This document shows positions 17,860-26,728 of a stretch of DNA of 64,000 nucleotides, piece after piece (position 1 is the stretch's first letter; each line of letters starts with the position of its first letter). A model generated the notes under the pieces. That model had not been told where the DNA came from. It made no database searches and saw only the letters and a program-made list of their open reading frames with translations. Both the position numbers and the translations under genes were made by a program. Source of the DNA: Occultella aeris (GTDB taxonomy: Bacteria; Actinomycetota; Actinomycetes; Actinomycetales; Beutenbergiaceae); contig NZ_CACRYJ010000006.1 in assembly GCF_902703175.1 (NCBI RefSeq), forward strand, positions 62,001 to 126,000, given 5' to 3'.

Positions 17860-18476
17860 GTCGGGATCGACCTCCGCGGAGCTGGGTCGGCAGGGTCGTC
17901 CGATCCGGCGCGGCTGCCCAGGAGGCGCCAGGTGCCGGGCAGGAGGAGCGCCACCGCTGCTGCCTTGAGCGCGTCGCCGACGAGGAACGGGAGTACTCCC
18001 AGGGCGATCGCCTCGGGCAGGCCGACCCCCAGCGCGACCATGAGCCAGGGGACCCCGAACAGGTAGATCACCGCGCCCGCCGCCGCATACATGGCGGCGG
18101 CTCGCCACACGGAGCGATCCGCCCCGCGGGCGGCCAGCCAGCCCGCGAGGGCGGCGGCCGGTAGGTAGCCGAGTGCATAGCCGAAGGAGGCGGCCTCCCA
18201 TCCGGAGCCCCAGCCGGCGAACACCGGCGCGCCGATGATTCCGGCGACCAGGAACAGGCCGAGGCTGAGCGTGGCTCGGACCGGTCCCAGCGAGGCTCCG
18301 ACGGCGAGCGCGGCGAACGTGCCGAGCGTCAGCGGGACCGGGGTGAACGGCAGCGGCACGGAGATCTGGCCGACCAGAGCGACGGTGGTGGCGCCGCCGA
18401 CGACGAGGGCAACGTCACGCAGACGCGTCGCGGGGAGCAGATCGCCCAGCACGGGCGGGCTGAGGGTCATCGACAT
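17856..18476 (-). CDS. bioY: BioY biotin transporter substrate-binding (S) component
   Basis: The 206-residue membrane protein has the BioY features: ISVPLPFTPVPLTLGTFAALAVGASLG near the N terminus, LGLFLVAGIIGAPVFAGWGSG, FGYALGYLPAAALAGWLA, and VLPFLVGDALKAAAVALLLP. It binds biotin and works alone or with ECF-type BioMN or general ECF ATPases; none is in this window. GGAG lies eight bases upstream of the ATG. Its position inside a biotin-dependent carboxylase operon, where other actinobacteria carry an acyl-CoA dehydrogenase gene, suggests that vitamin supply is co-regulated with the enzyme. Confidence 0.92.
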   Translation of the reverse strand: MSMTLSPPVLGDLLPATRLRDVALVVGGATTVALVGQISVPLPFTPVPLTLGTFAALAVGASLGPVRATLSLGLFLVAGIIGAPVFAGWGSGWEAASFGYALGYLPAAALAGWLAARGADRSVWRAAAMYAAAGAVIYLFGVPWLMVALGVGLPEAIALGVLPFLVGDALKAAAVALLLPGTWRLLGSRAGSDDPADPAPRRSIPT

Positions 18477-18518
18477 TCGGTTTCTCCGATCGGGGGCGAT
18501 ACGCGTTGACGTGGTCGA

Positions 18519-20573
18519 TCATGGCGCAGGTGCGCCGGTCGCCACACTGCCCGCACCGTCCGTCTCACCGTCGCTGGTGCCGTCGGCAGTGACGGTGAAC
18601 AGTTCCTGCCCTGACGTGACCTGGGCGCCTGGTGCCACGGCGACGGCACTGACGGTGCCATCGTGCGGCGCCGTCAGCGTCACCTCCATCTTCATGGCCT
18701 CGAGCACGCCGAGGTACTCACCCTTGATGACGGTCTGTCCCGGCCGGACGACGACGTCCAGGACGAGCCCGGGCATCGGTGCACGGACGAGCTCCTCGGT
18801 GGGCGCCGTGTGTTCCGGGGCCAGGCTGCCGGCTGGCCGGATCGTGTAGTTCTGGCCGTGCAGGCAGACGACGGCGGCCCCGTGGTCGAGCTCGTACGTC
18901 ACCTCGTGCACGACGCCGTCGATCTCCAGCCGGGCCCGGCCCGGCGGGGCGAGCATCGGGCGCACGGTCGCGACCCCGGCGCCTCCGGCTCCGACGTGCT
19001 CTCCCGCGTCGGGCCGCCTGGCGTCTCGAGGGCGGCCGTCCTCCACACGCACCTCGTGCGCGCTCCGGTCCACCCGGACGACGTGCCGACCCCGGCCCAC
19101 GGTGAGGCTGCGGACGACCGGGGCAGCTGGTCCGCCGTCGCGCCAGCCGTCCCCTGCTCGGAACGGGTGCGCGGGAGCCGCACCGTCTGCCAGCAGCCAC
19201 CCCGCCACGACGAGTGCGAGGTCGGAGGACTCGGCCGGGAACGGTGCGCCGGCGCCGTCCAGCCATGCCGTGTCGATCTCGGCGGCGGTGAACTCGGGGC
19301 CGGCGACCAGGCGGCGCAGGAACCCGAGGTTAGTGGTGAGTCCGATGATTGCGGAGTCGTCGATCGCCTCGATGAGCCGGTGGCGTGCGGCCTCGCGCGT
19401 CGGTGCGTGGGCGATGATCTTGGCGAGCATCGGGTCGTACCAGGTGCCGACCTGCTGACCGCTGGCGAGGGCTTCGTCGACCCGGGCCCGCGTGGACCAG
19501 CGCACCGTCCGGGTGAACCCGGCCTGCGGAAGGAACTGGGCGTCCGGGTCCTCGGCGTAGACGCGGGCCTCGATGGCGTGCCCGGTGACCGTGACCTGGT
19601 CCTGGGTGAACGTGAGGGCCTCGCCCTGGGCGATGCGGAGCTGCTCGGCGACCAGGTCGATGCCAGTGACGAGCTCGGTCACCGGGTGCTCGACCTGGAG
19701 CCGAGTGTTCATCTCGAGGAAGTACGCCTGCTCGTCCTCCACCAGGAACTCCACGGTGCCCGCATTCACGTATCCGACCTCGGTCGCGAGCCGGATCGCG
19801 GCGCTCGTCACGCTCTCTCGCACAGCGGCGCTGATGGTCGGCGCCGGAGCCTCCTCGACGACCTTCTGGTGACGCCGCTGCACCGAGCAGTCCCGGTCGA
19901 ACAGGTGCAGCACGTGGCCATGGGAATCCGCGATCACCTGGACCTCGATGTGGCGGCCGTGCTCGACGTAGCGCTCGATGAGCATCGTGTCGTCGCCGAA
20001 GGCCGCCTTCGCCTCGCGGCGAGCGGCGGCGAGGGCCGCAGGCAGCGCGGAGGCTTCACGGACGATGCGCATGCCCTTGCCGCCCCCGCCCGAGACGGCC
20101 TTGACCAGGAGTGGGAAGCCGATCCCGGCGCGTGCGGCGGCCATGAGCGACTCGTCGTCGGCGCCCTCGACCGCGGGCAGCATCGGCACACCGGCCTTCG
20201 CAGCGATCCGGCGCGCCTCATCCTTGCGGCCCATGAGGTCGATCACCTCCGGCGTTGGGCCCACGAACACCAGACCCGCGTCCCGGCAGGCTGCCGCGAA
20301 CTCCGCCCGTTCGGAGAGGAAGCCGTAGCCGGGGTGCACCGCGTCCGCGCCGGACCGGGCGGCGCCATCGATCAGAGCGGGGATCGACAGGTAGGACTCG
20401 GCGGCTGGTGGCGGACCCAGCCGGACCGCGGCGTCGGCGATCCGCACGTGCGGTGCGTCTCGGTCCGCGTCGGAGTAGACGGCAACGGTCCGAAGACCGG
20501 CGTCGCGGGCGGCCCGCAGTACCCGGACCGCGATCTCGCCACGGTTGGCGACCAGGAGTGTTCCGAAGGTCAT
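18519..20573 (-). CDS. accA1: Acyl-CoA carboxylase alpha subunit (biotin carboxylase + BCCP), methylcrotonyl-CoA type
   Basis: The 684-residue protein opens with MTFGTLLVANRGEIAVRVLRAA and contains ATP-grasp motifs (GGGGKGMRIV, FDRDCSVQRRHQKVVEEAPAP, EMNTRLQVEHPVTE). It has a linker domain and a C-terminal biotin-attachment domain with LEAMKMEVTL (biotinyl Lys within the MKM motif). A polar, Gly/Thr-rich tail follows the BCCP domain. It carboxylates biotin with bicarbonate and ATP. With the adjacent beta subunit it should form 3-methylcrotonyl-CoA carboxylase of leucine degradation. Only seven bases separate it from the upstream carboxyltransferase gene. Confidence 0.92.
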   Translation of the reverse strand: MTFGTLLVANRGEIAVRVLRAARDAGLRTVAVYSDADRDAPHVRIADAAVRLGPPPAAESYLSIPALIDGAARSGADAVHPGYGFLSERAEFAAACRDAGLVFVGPTPEVIDLMGRKDEARRIAAKAGVPMLPAVEGADDESLMAAARAGIGFPLLVKAVSGGGGKGMRIVREASALPAALAAARREAKAAFGDDTMLIERYVEHGRHIEVQVIADSHGHVLHLFDRDCSVQRRHQKVVEEAPAPTISAAVRESVTSAAIRLATEVGYVNAGTVEFLVEDEQAYFLEMNTRLQVEHPVTELVTGIDLVAEQLRIAQGEALTFTQDQVTVTGHAIEARVYAEDPDAQFLPQAGFTRTVRWSTRARVDEALASGQQVGTWYDPMLAKIIAHAPTREAARHRLIEAIDDSAIIGLTTNLGFLRRLVAGPEFTAAEIDTAWLDGAGAPFPAESSDLALVVAGWLLADGAAPAHPFRAGDGWRDGGPAAPVVRSLTVGRGRHVVRVDRSAHEVRVEDGRPRDARRPDAGEHVGAGGAGVATVRPMLAPPGRARLEIDGVVHEVTYELDHGAAVVCLHGQNYTIRPAGSLAPEHTAPTEELVRAPMPGLVLDVVVRPGQTVIKGEYLGVLEAMKMEVTLTAPHDGTVSAVAVAPGAQVTSGQELFTVTADGTSDGETDGAGSVATGAPAP

Positions 20574-20580
20574 GCGTGCC

Positions 20581-22152
20581 TCACATCCGGAAGATGCCGT
20601 AGCCGGGCTCCGGGATCGGGGCATTCGAGGCCGCGGCCAGCCCCATCCCGAGGACCCGCCGGGTGTCGAGCGGATCGATGATGCCGTCGTCCCAGAGGCG
20701 CGCCGTCGAGTAGTAGGGCGAGCCCTGCCGCTCGTACTGCTCGTGGATGCCGGCGACGAACTCGGCCTCCTGCTCGGCGGGCCACTCGCCGCCGCGCGCT
20801 GCGATGCCGTCACGTCGGACGGTGGCCAGCACGGACGCGGCCTGCTCGCCGCCCATCACCGAGATGCGGGCGTTCGGCCACATCCACAGGAAGCGAGGGT
20901 CGAAGGCGCGTCCGGCCATGCCGTAGTTGCCGGCCCCGAAGGAGCCCCCGATCACCACGGTGAATTTCGGTACGACGGAGCAGGCGACGGCAGTGACCAG
21001 CTTCGCGCCATCCTTGGCGATGCCGCCGCGTTCGTACTCGCGCCCGACCATGAAGCCGCTGATGTTCTGGAGGAACACGAGGGGGATGCCCCGCTGGTTG
21101 CACAGCTCGATGAAGTGCGCGCCCTTCAGTGCCGACTCGCTGAACAGGATCCCGTTGTTGGCCACGATGCCGACCGGGAATCCCCACACATGCGCGAAGC
21201 CGCAGACCAGACTCTGCCCGTAGAGCTCCTTGAACTCGGCGAACCGGGAGCCGTCGACGATCCGGGTGATGACCTCACGGACGTCATAGGAGATGCGGGG
21301 ATCGGTCGGGACGAGGTCGAGCAGGGCTGCCGGGTCCTTCGCCGGTTCCTCGACGGCGATCTGCTGGATCGACGGGTCCGCCGGGTGCTGGAACGTTGTC
21401 ACGATCCGCCGCAGGATGGCGACGGCGTCCTCGTCGTCGTTCGCGAGGTGGTCCACGACGCCGGAGACCCGGGCGTGCACGTCGCCGCCGCCGAGGTCCT
21501 CGGCGGTCACGACCTCGCCGGTCGCCGCCTTCACCAGCGGCGGGCCGGCCAGGAAGATCGTGCCCTGGTTCCGCACGATCACCGACTCGTCGGACATCGC
21601 GGGCACATAGGCACCGCCTGCGGTGCACGAGCCCATCACGGCAGCGATCTGGGGGATGCCACGGGAGGAGAGGCTGGCCTGGTTGAAGAAGATCCGGCCG
21701 AAGTGGTCCCGGTCCGGAAAGACCTCGTCCTGGAGTGGCAGGTAGGCGCCGCCCGAGTCGACGAGGTAGATGCACGGCAGTCGGTTCGCCGCTGCGATCT
21801 CCTGGGCGCGCAAGTGCTTCTTGACGGTCACCGGGTAGTAGGTGCCGCCCTTGACGGTCGCGTCGTTCGCCACGATGACGCAGGTCCGCCCGGACACCTG
21901 GCCGAGGCCGGTGACGATCCCGGCGGCTGGGACGTCACCGTCGTACAGGTCGTAGGCAGCGAGGGGCGAGAGTTCGAGGAACGGGGAACCCGGGTCGAGG
22001 AGTCGATCGATCCGGTCGCGGACCAGCAGCTTGCCCCGAGCGAGATGCCGCTCACGGGAGGACTCGCTGCCGCCCATTCGGACCGTGGCCAGGCGGTCGC
22101 GCAACTCGGCGGTGAGCGACGAGAGTGTCGCGACCGGATCGGCCTTCGCCAT
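20581..22152 (-). CDS. accD1: Acyl-CoA carboxylase beta subunit (carboxyltransferase), methylcrotonyl-CoA type
   Basis: The 523-residue carboxyltransferase has [87 protein letters not shown] and [19 protein letters not shown]. The [11 protein letters not shown] and FGRIFFNQA blocks are typical of methylcrotonyl-CoA carboxylase beta subunits rather than acetyl- or propionyl-CoA enzymes. ATG 22152 is preceded by ACAGGAG; an upstream in-frame start at 22179 would lie inside the first operator. It is the first gene of the operon and is divergent from the TetR regulator. Confidence 0.92.
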   Translation of the reverse strand: MAKADPVATLSSLTAELRDRLATVRMGGSESSRERHLARGKLLVRDRIDRLLDPGSPFLELSPLAAYDLYDGDVPAAGIVTGLGQVSGRTCVIVANDATVKGGTYYPVTVKKHLRAQEIAAANRLPCIYLVDSGGAYLPLQDEVFPDRDHFGRIFFNQASLSSRGIPQIAAVMGSCTAGGAYVPAMSDESVIVRNQGTIFLAGPPLVKAATGEVVTAEDLGGGDVHARVSGVVDHLANDDEDAVAILRRIVTTFQHPADPSIQQIAVEEPAKDPAALLDLVPTDPRISYDVREVITRIVDGSRFAEFKELYGQSLVCGFAHVWGFPVGIVANNGILFSESALKGAHFIELCNQRGIPLVFLQNISGFMVGREYERGGIAKDGAKLVTAVACSVVPKFTVVIGGSFGAGNYGMAGRAFDPRFLWMWPNARISVMGGEQAASVLATVRRDGIAARGGEWPAEQEAEFVAGIHEQYERQGSPYYSTARLWDDGIIDPLDTRRVLGMGLAAASNAPIPEPGYGIFRM

Positions 22153-22171
22153 GACGGCACTCCTGTCGCGA

Positions 22172-22187
22172 GTTAGCAATCGATAAC
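22172..22187. promoter_or_regulatory. TetR operator copy 1 (GTTAGC-N4-GATAAC)
   Basis: A 16-bp imperfect inverted repeat, GTTAGC AATC GATAAC, lies 19 bases from the carboxyltransferase start. It differs from copy 2 by one base in the right arm. The centres of the two copies are 22 bp apart, about two helical turns, so two TetR dimers could bind the same face of the DNA. Confidence 0.75.
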
Positions 22188-22193
22188 GTCGAC

Positions 22194-22209
22194 GTTAGCA
22201 GTCGCTAAC
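22194..22209. promoter_or_regulatory. TetR operator copy 2 (GTTAGC-N4-GCTAAC)
   Basis: A perfect 16-bp inverted repeat, GTTAGC AGTC GCTAAC, lies immediately upstream of the -10 element of the TetR gene (22219-22224). Binding here would repress both the regulator and the divergent carboxylase operon. Confidence 0.78.
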
Positions 22210-22218
22210 TTCCGCGTC

Positions 22219-22224
22219 TAGACT
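22219..22224 (+). promoter_or_regulatory. -10 element of a probable leaderless promoter (tetR)
   Basis: TAGACT is followed by seven bases (CCCGAGC) and ATG 22232. No ribosome-binding site lies in between. Confidence 0.5.
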
Positions 22225-22231
22225 CCCGAGC

Positions 22232-22840
22232 ATGAGCGAGTCTGCGGAATCTGCCGCCGGGTCCGGTGCCGTGGTTGCCGGGTCCCGACGCGAGGAGATC
22301 CTCGCCGCGGCCGCGGACCTCTTCGCCCGACACGGCTTCCGAGGTGTCTCCATCTACGACATCGGCGCAGCAGTCGGAATCTCCGGGCCCGCCCTGTACC
22401 GGCACTTCCGGAGCAAGGGTGCCCTCCTCAGCGAGATGCTGGTCTCGATCAGCGCCACCCTGCTGTCCGAGGGCAGACGGCGCTCCGAGGCAGCCGAGGA
22501 CCCTACCGCCGCGCTCGCTGCCCTGGTCGATTGGCACATCGAGTTCGCTCTGGATCACCTCCCGCTGATCACCATCCAGTACCGGGACCTCGACAGCCTG
22601 GCCGAGGCGGACCGCGACGAGGTCCGCCGGTTGCAGAGGGAGTACGTCGAGATCTGGGTCCGGCTGATCCTCGAGCTGTACCCGGAGGTCGAGGCGCCCA
22701 CGGCGAGGTCGGGGGCGCACGCCGTGTTCGGGCTGATCAACTCAACGCCGCACAGTGCCAGGCTGGCCCGGGCCGACATGGAAGCCCTGCTGCGCATCAT
22801 GGCTCTCGCGGCGCTGGCGGGCGTGGCAACGACCGTCTAG
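22232..22840 (+). CDS. TetR-family regulator of the leucine/itaconate operon
   Basis: The 202-residue protein has a TetR DNA-binding domain (REEILAAAADLFARHGFRGVSIYDIGAAVGISGPALYRHFRSK, about residues 20-65) and an alpha-helical ligand domain containing DWHIEFALDHLPLITIQYRDL. Regulators at this position in mycobacterial and other actinobacterial leucine loci respond to acyl-CoA intermediates; the ligand here is inferred to be a CoA thioester. It is divergent from accD1, with two 16-bp operators in the 79-base gap. Autorepression is likely because one operator touches its own -10 box. Confidence 0.9.
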   Translation: MSESAESAAGSGAVVAGSRREEILAAAADLFARHGFRGVSIYDIGAAVGISGPALYRHFRSKGALLSEMLVSISATLLSEGRRRSEAAEDPTAALAALVDWHIEFALDHLPLITIQYRDLDSLAEADRDEVRRLQREYVEIWVRLILELYPEVEAPTARSGAHAVFGLINSTPHSARLARADMEALLRIMALAALAGVATTV

Positions 22841-23021
22841 GTCCGCCGCGGTGTCAGCTCCGGGCGGGGTACCTGCGCGATCCGATGGCATGACCCGGCG
22901 CCCTGCCGACCGCGGCTGTCGACCAGCCCGGGGAACGGTCTCCACCGATCGGGAGCGCGATGGCTCCCCGGTGCCGGCGGGTCAGACACGGAGCGGGCAC
23001 ACCGGCGGGCGTGCCGGCGCC

Positions 23022-24845
23022 TCATGGCCCGGGGCCGATGCGCTCTCCGTCGGAGGTGTAGAACGTCCACTCGTTTCCCTGCCAGATCATGGCGATCTGG
23101 TGGGTGTCCACGAAGCGGTGGTGGTAGAAGCACAGCAGCGCGGCGTTGGGCAGGTCGGTGTTCCCACCGGCGGCCCAGTGGACGTTGGAATGGTGGCCCT
23201 CGCACATGGCCGGAGGGGCCTTGCAGCCGGGATAGGTGCAATGGCGGTCCCGTGCGATCATCGCGCGGCGCTGGGCGGAGGTGAAGCGGCGGTGGGCCCT
23301 GCCGGTATTGATCACGGCAGAGTCGGGTCCGAAGATGACCCGGTAGATCTCGCCACCGCAAGCGATCCTGCGCAGTACGGAGGGTGGAACGGGCCCGGTG
23401 CCGTCGGCCCAGGTCGCTGGCGGTTGGGACAGGATCGCCTGCCAGTCCACGTTCTCGAGGGCTTTGAGGTTGGTCAGACCACCGGTACCGGGCCGCAAAG
23501 GTGGGAGGTCTCGGCCGAACACGGGCCGCGCGTCGCAGGCATCGGCGTCGGCTGCGCGGGCCCAGTCGGGGATGTCGGAGGCGGGCACGGACGTGGCGTC
23601 ACCGCCTGCCCAGCCGTGGTGGGCGCTGGTGGCGATGATGTGTTCGAGTTCGGGTGCGCTGATCAGGACGCCCATGTGGGGTCGTACGGTCTGGCCGGTG
23701 CCGGCGAGTCCTTGGTTGAGGATGAGTTGGGCTGCGTCGGCGAGGGCCTGGGCACGGCGCTGGCTCGTGGTGCGGGTATCACCGGCAGCTGGGACCGGGG
23801 TCAGGGCGGTGAGGGCTTCCTTGACGAGTTGGCCGTGTTCGTCGGTGATGAATCCGGACAGGTGGAAGCCGCCGGTGGTGGCGGCGAGGTCGAAGAACTC
23901 GCGTTCGCAGGCTTCCCGGTAGCCGCGTTCGTCGGACTCGGCGTCGGCGAGGGCGGCGAAGTACTTGCAGACCACGCGCAGGTCCTCGAACGATCCAGCA
24001 CCCGCGAGTGTGAGGATCACCGACTCCGCCGTCGCATCATCATCGAACGGACCCACGCTCACAGCCTTGGCCGTATCGTCCGTCGCGTCCGTCTTGGCGG
24101 CCTCGCCCGTGTCCAGCCCGTCGCCCGCCTGCGCGGCCTCGCCGGTCTCCGGCCCTTCGCCCGTCGCCGGTGCGTCGCCGGTCTGCGCCGTGTTGCTGGC
24201 CTGCGCCGCATCGCCGGTCTGGGCATTGTCGCCGGTCTGCGTGGGGTCGTTGGTCGGTGTGGTCTCGCCGGTCGGGGGTTGGGTCTGGGTGGTGGTGTTC
24301 ATCCCGCGGGCGGGGAGCCGTAGCGCGGCCCGGCGGGCCGCGCTCGACGCGGCGACGGTCGCGATCAGAGCGGCCTGCTCCACTCCGAGCTGCCCGGTGC
24401 GCAGGGCTTGACGGACCTCGGGCAGGTCGTTGGCGAGCCGGTCGGCCAGGCGGACCTCGCGTGAGGCCCGGGCGAAGGACATCTTGTGCGTGCGGGCGAC
24501 GTGCTGGGGGTAGGTGCGGACCTTGCCGGACAGGTCCCACATGCCCTCGGCCCGCTCGGCCGCGAGCCAGTCCAACCGCCGCCCGGTCAGGATCTCGATA
24601 TCACGGTGGGCCCGCACACTCGCCGCACCCAACGCCCGCCCGGTGTGCTCGTGCTGCTCCTCGAACGGATCGGTGGCAGCCAACGCCGCGGTGACGCAGT
24701 CGAGGACGAAGAGCCGGTCGTCCAGCGACCCGCTCAACAACGCGGCCAGGCCCGTTTCGCGCCGTGGGTCCGAGGCGAGGTCGACCGGACCGGTGCCCTG
24801 CTCGGGTGTGCCCTCGCCCGGCGTGTGACCTGTGGTCCAGTCCAT
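23022..24845 (-). CDS. DUF222 / HNH endonuclease-domain protein (13E12 repeat-like)
   Basis: The 607-residue protein combines an N-terminal DUF222 region (around residues 80-180 and 265-420) with a C-terminal HNH nuclease motif: CTYPGCKAPPAMCEGHH, then HWAAGGNTDLPNAALLC and YHHRF. These families are abundant in actinobacteria and of unknown cellular role. Between the two halves of DUF222, residues 184-262 are a low-complexity insert built from short Thr-Gly-Asp/Glu units (QTGD, ATGE, ETGE, DTGE) interspersed with Ala/Gln. ATG 24845 has GGTGAGG just upstream; the frame is open for 59 more codons without family similarity. Confidence 0.85.
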   Translation of the reverse strand: MDWTTGHTPGEGTPEQGTGPVDLASDPRRETGLAALLSGSLDDRLFVLDCVTAALAATDPFEEQHEHTGRALGAASVRAHRDIEILTGRRLDWLAAERAEGMWDLSGKVRTYPQHVARTHKMSFARASREVRLADRLANDLPEVRQALRTGQLGVEQAALIATVAASSAARRAALRLPARGMNTTTQTQPPTGETTPTNDPTQTGDNAQTGDAAQASNTAQTGDAPATGEGPETGEAAQAGDGLDTGEAAKTDATDDTAKAVSVGPFDDDATAESVILTLAGAGSFEDLRVVCKYFAALADAESDERGYREACEREFFDLAATTGGFHLSGFITDEHGQLVKEALTALTPVPAAGDTRTTSQRRAQALADAAQLILNQGLAGTGQTVRPHMGVLISAPELEHIIATSAHHGWAGGDATSVPASDIPDWARAADADACDARPVFGRDLPPLRPGTGGLTNLKALENVDWQAILSQPPATWADGTGPVPPSVLRRIACGGEIYRVIFGPDSAVINTGRAHRRFTSAQRRAMIARDRHCTYPGCKAPPAMCEGHHSNVHWAAGGNTDLPNAALLCFYHHRFVDTHQIAMIWQGNEWTFYTSDGERIGPGP

Positions 24846-25129
24846 CGTCCTCACCCCCGATCCTCGTACGTATGTTCCGATGAGAACCACGCTACGGGAG
24901 CTGACCCACGAGGCAAGGAGGGTGTCAACCCATTGTGGACAACGAGGCACCAGGCCCCAGATCGATGGCATTCCGCCGCTCGGACCAGGGCCGAATGACC
25001 CACCATCCACAGACCCGACCATCGCGATCGGACGATGTCATAGGGGTCGGGTACCCGCTTGTGGTCGAGTCGATCGGCAGCCAAGCGCCAGGTCACGGCA
25101 ACCCGCCGGGACCGCTCCGATGGTGCCCG

Positions 25130-26728
25130 TCAGTGCTCGTGCCCGCCCGATCCGCTACTGGAGGACGTCCCAGCCGGCGGCAGCGCCACCTCGCCCGGTG
25201 CCAGCACCACGAACTGCCCCATCAGGCCCTCGTCCTCGTGCCGGAGCAAATGGCAGTGGTACATGTACGGCATCGCAGGATCGGTGTACTCCTCGAACCG
25301 CATCACCAGCCGGTACGTCCGCTGCGGCTCGGTATAGATCGTGTCCTTGCGCCCGGACAGCTCCGGCGGCGGGGCGTCGCCGTCGATGTCCACGATCTCG
25401 AACTGCACGTCGTGCACGTGGAAGTTGTGCGGGGACAGGTCCTGGTTGCGGACCTCCCAGATCTCGGTCGTATCCACGTACACGGACTCGTCGATCCGCC
25501 CCATGTCCATCAGCTGCCCGTTGATCTCCCGGTCCTGCAGTTCGAAGGATCGGGTCGTGGCCGCCGTCGCCGCATCCAGCCCGAACTCCGTGAACGCCGC
25601 CGCCGGCTCGGCGGACGGGGCGAGCGAATCGGCCGCCCGGAGCCGCAGCACGTCGAACTCGTCGTTCCCGCCGACGGCGAACGGCACCACCACCCGCCCG
25701 AGTTCCGGTTTGAAGGAGTGCAGCATCGTCTCGGTGCCCGGCTCCATCCGGACCAGGATCTCGGCGCGCTCGGCGGGTGAGAGGCGGATCCGGTCGAGCT
25801 CCACGGGCGCCCGTAGCAGTCCGCCGTCGGTGGCGACGAGTGTGAACGACCGGTCGTCGAAGCCGAACGAGTACGTCCGCGCCGTCGAGCCGTTCAGGAT
25901 CCGCAGCCGCACGACCTCGGTGGTGACGTCCAGGACCGCCCCGATCGTCCCGTTCACCATGATCGTCGACCCGAGCAGCCCCACCTCGTTGCCGCCGTCA
26001 TCGATGGTGAGTTCGCCGTCGTCGAAGGTCTTGTCCTGGACGATCACCGGGATGTCGTCCACCCCGTACTCGCTCGGGAGCCCGGCCGCTTCGGTCTCGC
26101 CGTCGTCGAGCAGGAACAGGCCGGCCAGCCCCTTGTAGACGTGCTGCTCGGTGCGCCCGTGCGGGTGCGGGTGGTACCAGAGCGTGGCGCCCGGCTGGTT
26201 GATCGTCCACTCCGCGCGCCAGGTCTGGCCGGGCTCGACGCTCTGGTGCGGCCCGCCGTCCATCGCGGCCGGCAGGTGCATGCCGTGCCAGTGCACGCTC
26301 GTGGTCTCGGCCAGGGAGTTCGTGACCTCGACGGCGACCCGCTCGCCGCGCTCGGCCCGCAGCGTGGGGCCGAGGAAGTCGCCGCTGAAGCCCCAGGTGG
26401 CGGTGGCCGCGTCGTCGAGGAACCGAGAGGTCCCCTCCCGCGCCTCCAGGGTGAACACGCGGGTGCCGTCCGCGGCCACGGTGGACTCGGCCAGTGGCGG
26501 GATGGTCAGCGGCCGGTCGAACGAGGACGGCTCGGTGACGGTGCTGACGCTCGCCCCGCAGGCGGCCAGACTGCCGGCCGCGACGACCGCCGGTGCCCCG
26601 GTGGCAAGGAGCAGCAGGGTCCGACGGCGCAGCGTGGGTCGGTCGGGAGCGCTCGCCTCGGACGGTGCGGAGGTTTCTGCCGCCCGACGGCGCAGCCTCG
26701 GTCGGTCCGGCGTGGTCGCCCCGGTCAT
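25130..26728 (-). CDS. Multicopper oxidase, exported (Tat/lipoprotein-like signal)
   Basis: The 532-residue oxidase has all four copper-ligand motifs: HWHGMH (about residue 146), WYHPHPHGRTEQH (about 185), HNFHVHDVQF and HCHLLRHEDEGLMGQF. It is of the CueO/CotA-type three-domain family and probably oxidises metal ions or phenolics outside the membrane. The N terminus has RRR before a hydrophobic stretch (about residues 34-53) ending in SLAACG, which could be a Tat signal with a lipobox Cys. PDRPxLRRR occurs twice, 21 residues apart, from a 63-bp tandem duplication. The start overlaps the upstream membrane protein stop (ATGA). There is a short His-ending C terminus. Confidence 0.9.
   Translation of the reverse strand: MTGATTPDRPRLRRRAAETSAPSEASAPDRPTLRRRTLLLLATGAPAVVAAGSLAACGASVSTVTEPSSFDRPLTIPPLAESTVAADGTRVFTLEAREGTSRFLDDAATATWGFSGDFLGPTLRAERGERVAVEVTNSLAETTSVHWHGMHLPAAMDGGPHQSVEPGQTWRAEWTINQPGATLWYHPHPHGRTEQHVYKGLAGLFLLDDGETEAAGLPSEYGVDDIPVIVQDKTFDDGELTIDDGGNEVGLLGSTIMVNGTIGAVLDVTTEVVRLRILNGSTARTYSFGFDDRSFTLVATDGGLLRAPVELDRIRLSPAERAEILVRMEPGTETMLHSFKPELGRVVVPFAVGGNDEFDVLRLRAADSLAPSAEPAAAFTEFGLDAATAATTRSFELQDREINGQLMDMGRIDESVYVDTTEIWEVRNQDLSPHNFHVHDVQFEIVDIDGDAPPPELSGRKDTIYTEPQRTYRLVMRFEEYTDPAMPYMYHCHLLRHEDEGLMGQFVVLAPGEVALPPAGTSSSSGSGGHEH
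26622..26710 (-). repeat. 26-bp tandem duplication in the signal-peptide region, 63-bp period
   Basis: The segments at 26622-26647 and 26685-26710 differ at only three of 26 bases, including a 12-base identical core CGACGGCGCAGC. They encode the repeated PDRPxLRRR. The 63-bp period keeps the reading frame and duplicates the twin-arginine part of the export signal. Confidence 0.6.

Noticed and set aside
18663-20681. A 672-codon plus-strand frame opposite the biotin carboxylase gene, and similar long frames opposite 20545-22176, 6927-8753 and 56831-59245
   Set aside because: All mirror strongly conserved minus-strand genes and show compositional bias only; no start signals or motifs.
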